Positions 60,582 to 64,000 of a stretch of 64,000 nt of DNA are shown here, one piece after another. Position 1 is the first letter of the stretch. Every line of letters begins with the position of its first letter. This DNA comes from Sphingobacterium multivorum (GTDB taxonomy: Bacteria; Bacteroidota; Bacteroidia; Sphingobacteriales; Sphingobacteriaceae): NCBI RefSeq assembly GCF_900457465.1, contig NZ_UAUU01000011.1, positions 62,001 to 126,000 on the forward strand, written 5' to 3'. The notes beneath the pieces are model-generated. The model was given only the letters and a program-made list of their open reading frames with translations, was not told the DNA's origin and made no database searches. A program made the position numbers and the translations under genes.

Positions 60582-62046
60582 GTCGTTCCTTAACAAAACC
60601 CACTATTTAATTTATTTTTAAAAACAGGATTAGAAAACAGCATAATTTGTATCTTATAAAATAAGAAAATAATTTTCTGTTTCAGTAGTTCCATCATTTT
60701 CTTCATGTTCCAAGCGGTTGCAGCTAGTAATGCATTGATTTGTGGTCCCGTTTCTCCCATGAAGTAATTTTTTGCCAGCCTAAAATCGGTTTTTAAATGT
60801 CCGATGATAGGTTCTATTGCCGCTCTGGTTCTAAATTTTTTTGCGCTTTGTCTGCTTTTGATAAGCAGTGTCTTTTTTTCTTGGAGTGCTTGGGATGGAG
60901 ATTTTCACGCCCTTTATTTCTGATTTTCCTCTGCCACCTCTATCGTAAAGGAGTTCTTTTGGGAGCTTTTGACCACCGGTTTCCATCTGTTCCAAAAGTG
61001 GTTCTATGGTGTGACCATCGTAAGGAGTTTGCAAAAATGCTTTAATCCCGAGAATGATTTTCTTGCCTTTGTTGGCGGTGGTTATCAAACCTACCTTATT
61101 CCCAAATTCATACTGGCTATGCGCTTTTCCTTTGGCAATACATCGGGTAAAAGGCTTGTGAATGCTGTAAATTTTATCGGCATCGTTTCTTTTTTGTGTG
61201 ACAACCTTGGTGTACAATGTCATTAAATCTTTATAAAATTCTTGCTGTTCTGCATTAAAATTCCGTTGCAATTCACGAATCAGTCTCATGGCGATGGTTT
61301 TGAGCTGTCTTTGAGATTTCCTTGCCGCTTTTGCCCGCTTGGGATGTTTTCCGTTGTAGGTGTTGCGCACCATTTGTTTGCTGACTTTTGTGTAGCGTTG
61401 TCTTTGTTTTATGCCTTCATTTCCGGCTATTTTGTTGCAATAATCGATCACTTTTTTGCACAATTTTGCATCGGTAGGAAAAGAGGTATTATTCTCCTGA
61501 ACGGTAGTATCGGACAAAACAAAATTTGAGGTGTTCGTCTTGGCATCGTGCATTCTTACGCTGTAGGCAAAGATTTTTTCGATACCTTTTTCGCCAATTC
61601 TTTTTCGGAAATGAACAAAATTACTCGGGTCACAAGGAAATTCGTGTTCAAAGAAAACCCTGCCACAAAAATGCTGCATATAAGGATTCATGATCCAGGC
61701 TTTTTCCAACGTCTCATCGCCCAAATTATACAAATGTTTCAGTAGCAAACAACCCACCATAAACCGAATCGGATGGCTCGGATTGCCCACTTTGGAATAC
61801 AAGGGCGAAAATTCTTTCTCAAAATAATTCCAATCTATTTTTTCTGAAAGTAGAACAAGTTCATGCTCGTGGTCAATAAAATCCACCAACATTGGGCGGA
61901 ATAATTCTGGCTTCTTTTCTGGATTTTTCCCCAACATATTTGCAAGGTTTTAAAGCTCGAAGATACAAATTCTTGCAATAAAAAACAAGCTATTTTAAAC
62001 CCAAAATACTAATAATCAGTAAATTATAGGTGGTTTAAGGAGAGAC
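60582..62046 (-). mobile_element. IS5/IS1182-like insertion sequence with imperfect terminal repeats
   Basis: About 1465 bp. Imperfect ends are GTCGTTCCTTAA (60582-60593) and its partner TTAAGGAGAGAC (62035-62046, reverse complement GTCTCTCCTTAA). AAAATA flanks both sides (60576-60581 and 62047-62052), a likely target duplication. Removing the element restores a continuous reading frame through the surrounding gene, which gives the boundary. One transposase gene on the reverse strand fills it. Exact ends could differ by a few bases because GACAAAATAG occurs at both junctions. Confidence 0.75.
60590..61937 (-). pseudogene. IS5/IS1182-type DDE transposase, frameshifted in an A7 run
   Basis: The main frame (61937 to 60831) encodes 368 residues: a DUF772-type N-terminus (GNPSHPIRFMVGCLLLKHLY, FEHEFPCDPSNFVHFRKRIG), the first catalytic Asp in VLSDTTVQENN and the second in LLYDRGGRG. 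It stops at TAG after a run of seven A (complement of 60836-60842). Reading with six A instead joins KKFRTRAAIEPIIGHLK, which supplies the catalytic Glu, and continues to a TAA at 60590-60592 (about 448 residues total). It is either inactivated or produced by slippage at the A-run. Confidence 0.78.
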
Positions 62047-62391
62047 AAAATAGACTTTTTGCGCTGTCCTATTCCAGAAGCCGATATAGCAACTTGGAAG
62101 CCGAAGAGCTTAAGCAAGAAAGGAAAAAGAAACATTCCAAAGACTTTGTCGAAATTATTTTATGGCGTTGATGTACGTGACGAAATATACAGGGTTGAAT
62201 GTAGGATGATGACTTATCTAGAGGATAAATATTCCGAAAAATATACAGATTTGAACAAAGAGCAAATTATCACAAGAGAACGGCTACTGAAAGTTTTGGA
62301 TGTGCTAACCCTCATCGTTTTGGATCTGCGAAAACGTAGAACCAAGAAGGAAGGTATATGCAATCCGCCAATATTCGATCATGACAAGTAG
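62047..62391 (+). pseudogene. 3' part of the IS-interrupted orphan gene
   Basis: Continues the frame of 59683-60581 from the base after the IS: KIDFLRCPIPEADIATWKP, then a Lys-rich helical segment (KSLSKKGKRNIPKTLSKLFY) and a long charged helix (RERLLKVLDVLTLIVLDLRK), ending FDHDK and TAG. It has no start codon of its own; the TTG at 62059 is an internal codon. It cannot be expressed as the original protein. Confidence 0.65.
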
Positions 62392-62436
62392 ACAGAATTA
62401 CTAAAAGTTGAAAATGAAACCGAACCTTTATAAGTT

Positions 62437-64000
62437 ATGGGAATTACAAATAAAAATGATCAGACTGATTTAAATAGCATCATTCTGATTCTAGCGAGCA
62501 AATACAATATCGATCGGATATTCCTGAACACTTACTATGCGGTTGATGTTCCTTTCTACGAGTTGGTTATTCTATTATCTAACAAGGAGCATAAATCTGT
62601 CGGCGAACTAGATCCACAGATTAGAATGTCCTTAAAGGATTTCCCGAAGTTTCATCATGTCACTTTGATAGCGTTTCAGGTAAAAAGTAAGCTTATTGAT
62701 GGGAACTTATATTTACATATGACCTGTCACCCAGACAAACTTATTTATCAAAATCCATCGTCAAGATTCGAGCTATACCCTGAAGGGCATTCCATCGAAA
62801 ATACTCTGGAGTCGGTAAACGAATTATTTGCGCGTGAAAATCATAAAATTAATGAGTTTAAAGAAGGATACTATTATTTCAAGGAACGAGATTCGCTGTC
62901 GCATGCAGGATTTATGCTGCATCAGGTATTTGAGTTGCGGTATAGATGCATGGAGATTATGGTCATGGGAAAGGAGCGCGCAACGCACTCCATCAGGTCT
63001 CACCATCGTTATCTTGTTAGAATAGCACCGTCACTAGCCACTATATTTAAAGAAGGCAAGCCAGAAGATGAAATTATGCTTCAATTTTTAGAGGGGGTAT
63101 ATCGGGCGGCACGCTATGAAGATGATTTTGACGTGGATCTTGATATTCTACTGAAGCTGGAAGAACGGATGGAAAACTTCATGCAGATCACAGACACGAT
63201 GTTTGAGGATTCCGTGACGAATTTTAAAAACTACTCTTTTGAGGTCGATAATCCGAAAGAGAAATTAGAAGATCGTGTTGAAAGTCAAGAAAAGTCGCTA
63301 CGAAGCATTTCTAATAACGATACTATGATGCCAGAATATGATGTCTACAAAAGCGCTGCTGATAAGAAGTTGGAATTGATTATTACTTGTTTGAAGAATA
63401 CAATTGACATACAAGGCATTTATCTAGTTGGTCAGCGAACTAGATCATTTGTCATCAATGGCATTAATAAACCTTCAAATACTGACATTTATGATTACTA
63501 CTTCGATTTGTTAATTGTTAGCGAAAACGATATTCGTGAAACAATAGGTAATATTCAAGCATCGATAAATAAAGAATTGGAAGTTTCCGTTTTATTCCTT
63601 TCTTTCACTCGAGATCAAATACAGAAACAGTTGGACAAAAATAGTCCATTCTTTCATCGGTCTTTGCAATATGTGGATCCGCTTTATGGTATGGAGATCA
63701 ATTTATTGAAGTGGGAATTTCATGAACACAATGGAAAGCGTACTCAAGACGAAATGAAAGAGGCGAAGACAAAATGGTACCAAAGAGAAAATAACGCAAG
63801 TGGTTTCTACAATGGAGGTAAAGCGATAGATCAATCCGAAGAGGTTGAAATTAAAGTGCTTCTTTATAATCAAGCTATTGAACAAGCATGTCTGGGGCTA
63901 CTAGAATATTTTTATGACTATACGCCATACCAATACAATCTAAAACATTTGTTCAGTTTGTGTGCTAGTTTATGGCAATTTCCAAACGATATCTTTCCTC
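62437..64000 (+). CDS. HEPN-domain-like protein, right end beyond window
   Basis: 521 codons visible, open from the ATG at 62437 to the window edge. At about 155-205 a HEPN-like helical pair is seen (LSHAGFMLHQVFELRYRCME, ATHSIRSHHRYL). A second comes near 470-515 (LYNQAIEQACLGLLEYFYDY, YNLKHLFSLCASL). The regions between (about 20-80 and 305-395, with LVGQRTRSFVINGINKPSNT and YYFDLLIVSENDIRE) look like nucleotidyltransferase-like folds. HEPN domains often carry RNase activity in toxin or abortive-infection systems; the diagnostic Rx4-6H is not clear here. The family call is moderate. Confidence 0.6.
   Translation, partial: MGITNKNDQTDLNSIILILASKYNIDRIFLNTYYAVDVPFYELVILLSNKEHKSVGELDPQIRMSLKDFPKFHHVTLIAFQVKSKLIDGNLYLHMTCHPDKLIYQNPSSRFELYPEGHSIENTLESVNELFARENHKINEFKEGYYYFKERDSLSHAGFMLHQVFELRYRCMEIMVMGKERATHSIRSHHRYLVRIAPSLATIFKEGKPEDEIMLQFLEGVYRAARYEDDFDVDLDILLKLEERMENFMQITDTMFEDSVTNFKNYSFEVDNPKEKLEDRVESQEKSLRSISNNDTMMPEYDVYKSAADKKLELIITCLKNTIDIQGIYLVGQRTRSFVINGINKPSNTDIYDYYFDLLIVSENDIRETIGNIQASINKELEVSVLFLSFTRDQIQKQLDKNSPFFHRSLQYVDPLYGMEINLLKWEFHEHNGKRTQDEMKEAKTKWYQRENNASGFYNGGKAIDQSEEVEIKVLLYNQAIEQACLGLLEYFYDYTPYQYNLKHLFSLCASLWQFPNDIFP

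Noticed and set aside
62824..63006. 60-codon reverse-strand frame under the HEPN-like gene
   Set aside because: It is contained in the longer plus-strand frame, which has the better start and continues to the window edge.
1..64000. CRISPR array
   Set aside because: No regularly spaced identical repeats with unique spacers were seen; the repeats found are tRNA copies, tRNA relics and short decamers.

Overview
The window looks like a chromosomal segment of a Bacteroidota species close to Sphingobacterium or Pedobacter. The reasons are promoters of the TTTG / ~19 bp / TAnnTTTG type, a Por/T9SS-like C-terminal tail, a PNGase F-type enzyme, lipoproteins with very short N-termini, a fused thrA (aspartokinase-homoserine dehydrogenase), a split transketolase and a moderate-to-low GC content. 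The genus is an inference from gene content; no search was run.

Layout. 0-6 kb: left-truncated LptF/G permease, START-like protein, two identical tRNA-Met genes, a secreted PNGase F-family enzyme and an ABC transporter pair; three single-base frameshifts lie in this stretch. 6-12 kb: acidic and small orphan proteins, an AraC regulator, a dienoyl-CoA reductase-like SDR and the ribosomal cluster rplM-rpsI-rpsB-tsf. 12-19 kb: envelope block (TPR protein, DUF4292 lipoprotein, EnvC-like LytM protein, TatA, LysM lytic transglycosylase, PyrR-like phosphoribosyltransferase, NlpC/P60 peptidase). 19-24.6 kb: thr operon (leader peptide, attenuator, thrA, thrB, thrC). 24.6-37 kb: MACPF lipoprotein, RlmI-like methyltransferase, Fsr-type MFS pump, Tat-exported SGNH hydrolase, class III aminotransferase, an ECF sigma / repeat-containing membrane protein / secreted protein operon, split transketolase, GH3 beta-glucosidase. 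36-47 kb: nfuA-like, purB, two paralogous repeat lipoproteins, acyl-CoA dehydrogenase, META-domain lipoprotein, yidC, pyrG, CBM9-like protein, rplS.

47.7-64 kb is the accessory part. Three identical tRNA-Pro(UGG) genes, each with the same palindrome-rich leader and its own terminator, surround an FtsX-type permease and are followed by decayed tRNA fragments, one being a 16-nt copy of the tRNA 3' end. Beyond them lie a fused archaeo-eukaryotic-primase/SF2-helicase gene of the kind associated with TOTE conflict systems, an AbiEi-type antitoxin behind a perfect 16-bp inverted repeat with only a stub of its toxin gene, an AlbA_2/ATPase gene, a DUF1835 gene with an XRE regulator, two orphan genes, a multiply broken gene split by an IS5/IS1182-like insertion sequence, and a HEPN-like protein running off the right edge. 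This region reads as a defence/mobile-element hotspot with visible decay.

How they work together: threonine synthesis is controlled by Thr/Ile-codon attenuation; the tatA product could serve the Tat-signal SGNH hydrolase; EnvC-like, MltD-like and NlpC/P60 proteins form a peptidoglycan-remodelling neighbourhood; YidC and LptF/G belong to envelope assembly. No CRISPR array, rRNA operon or complete prophage was seen.
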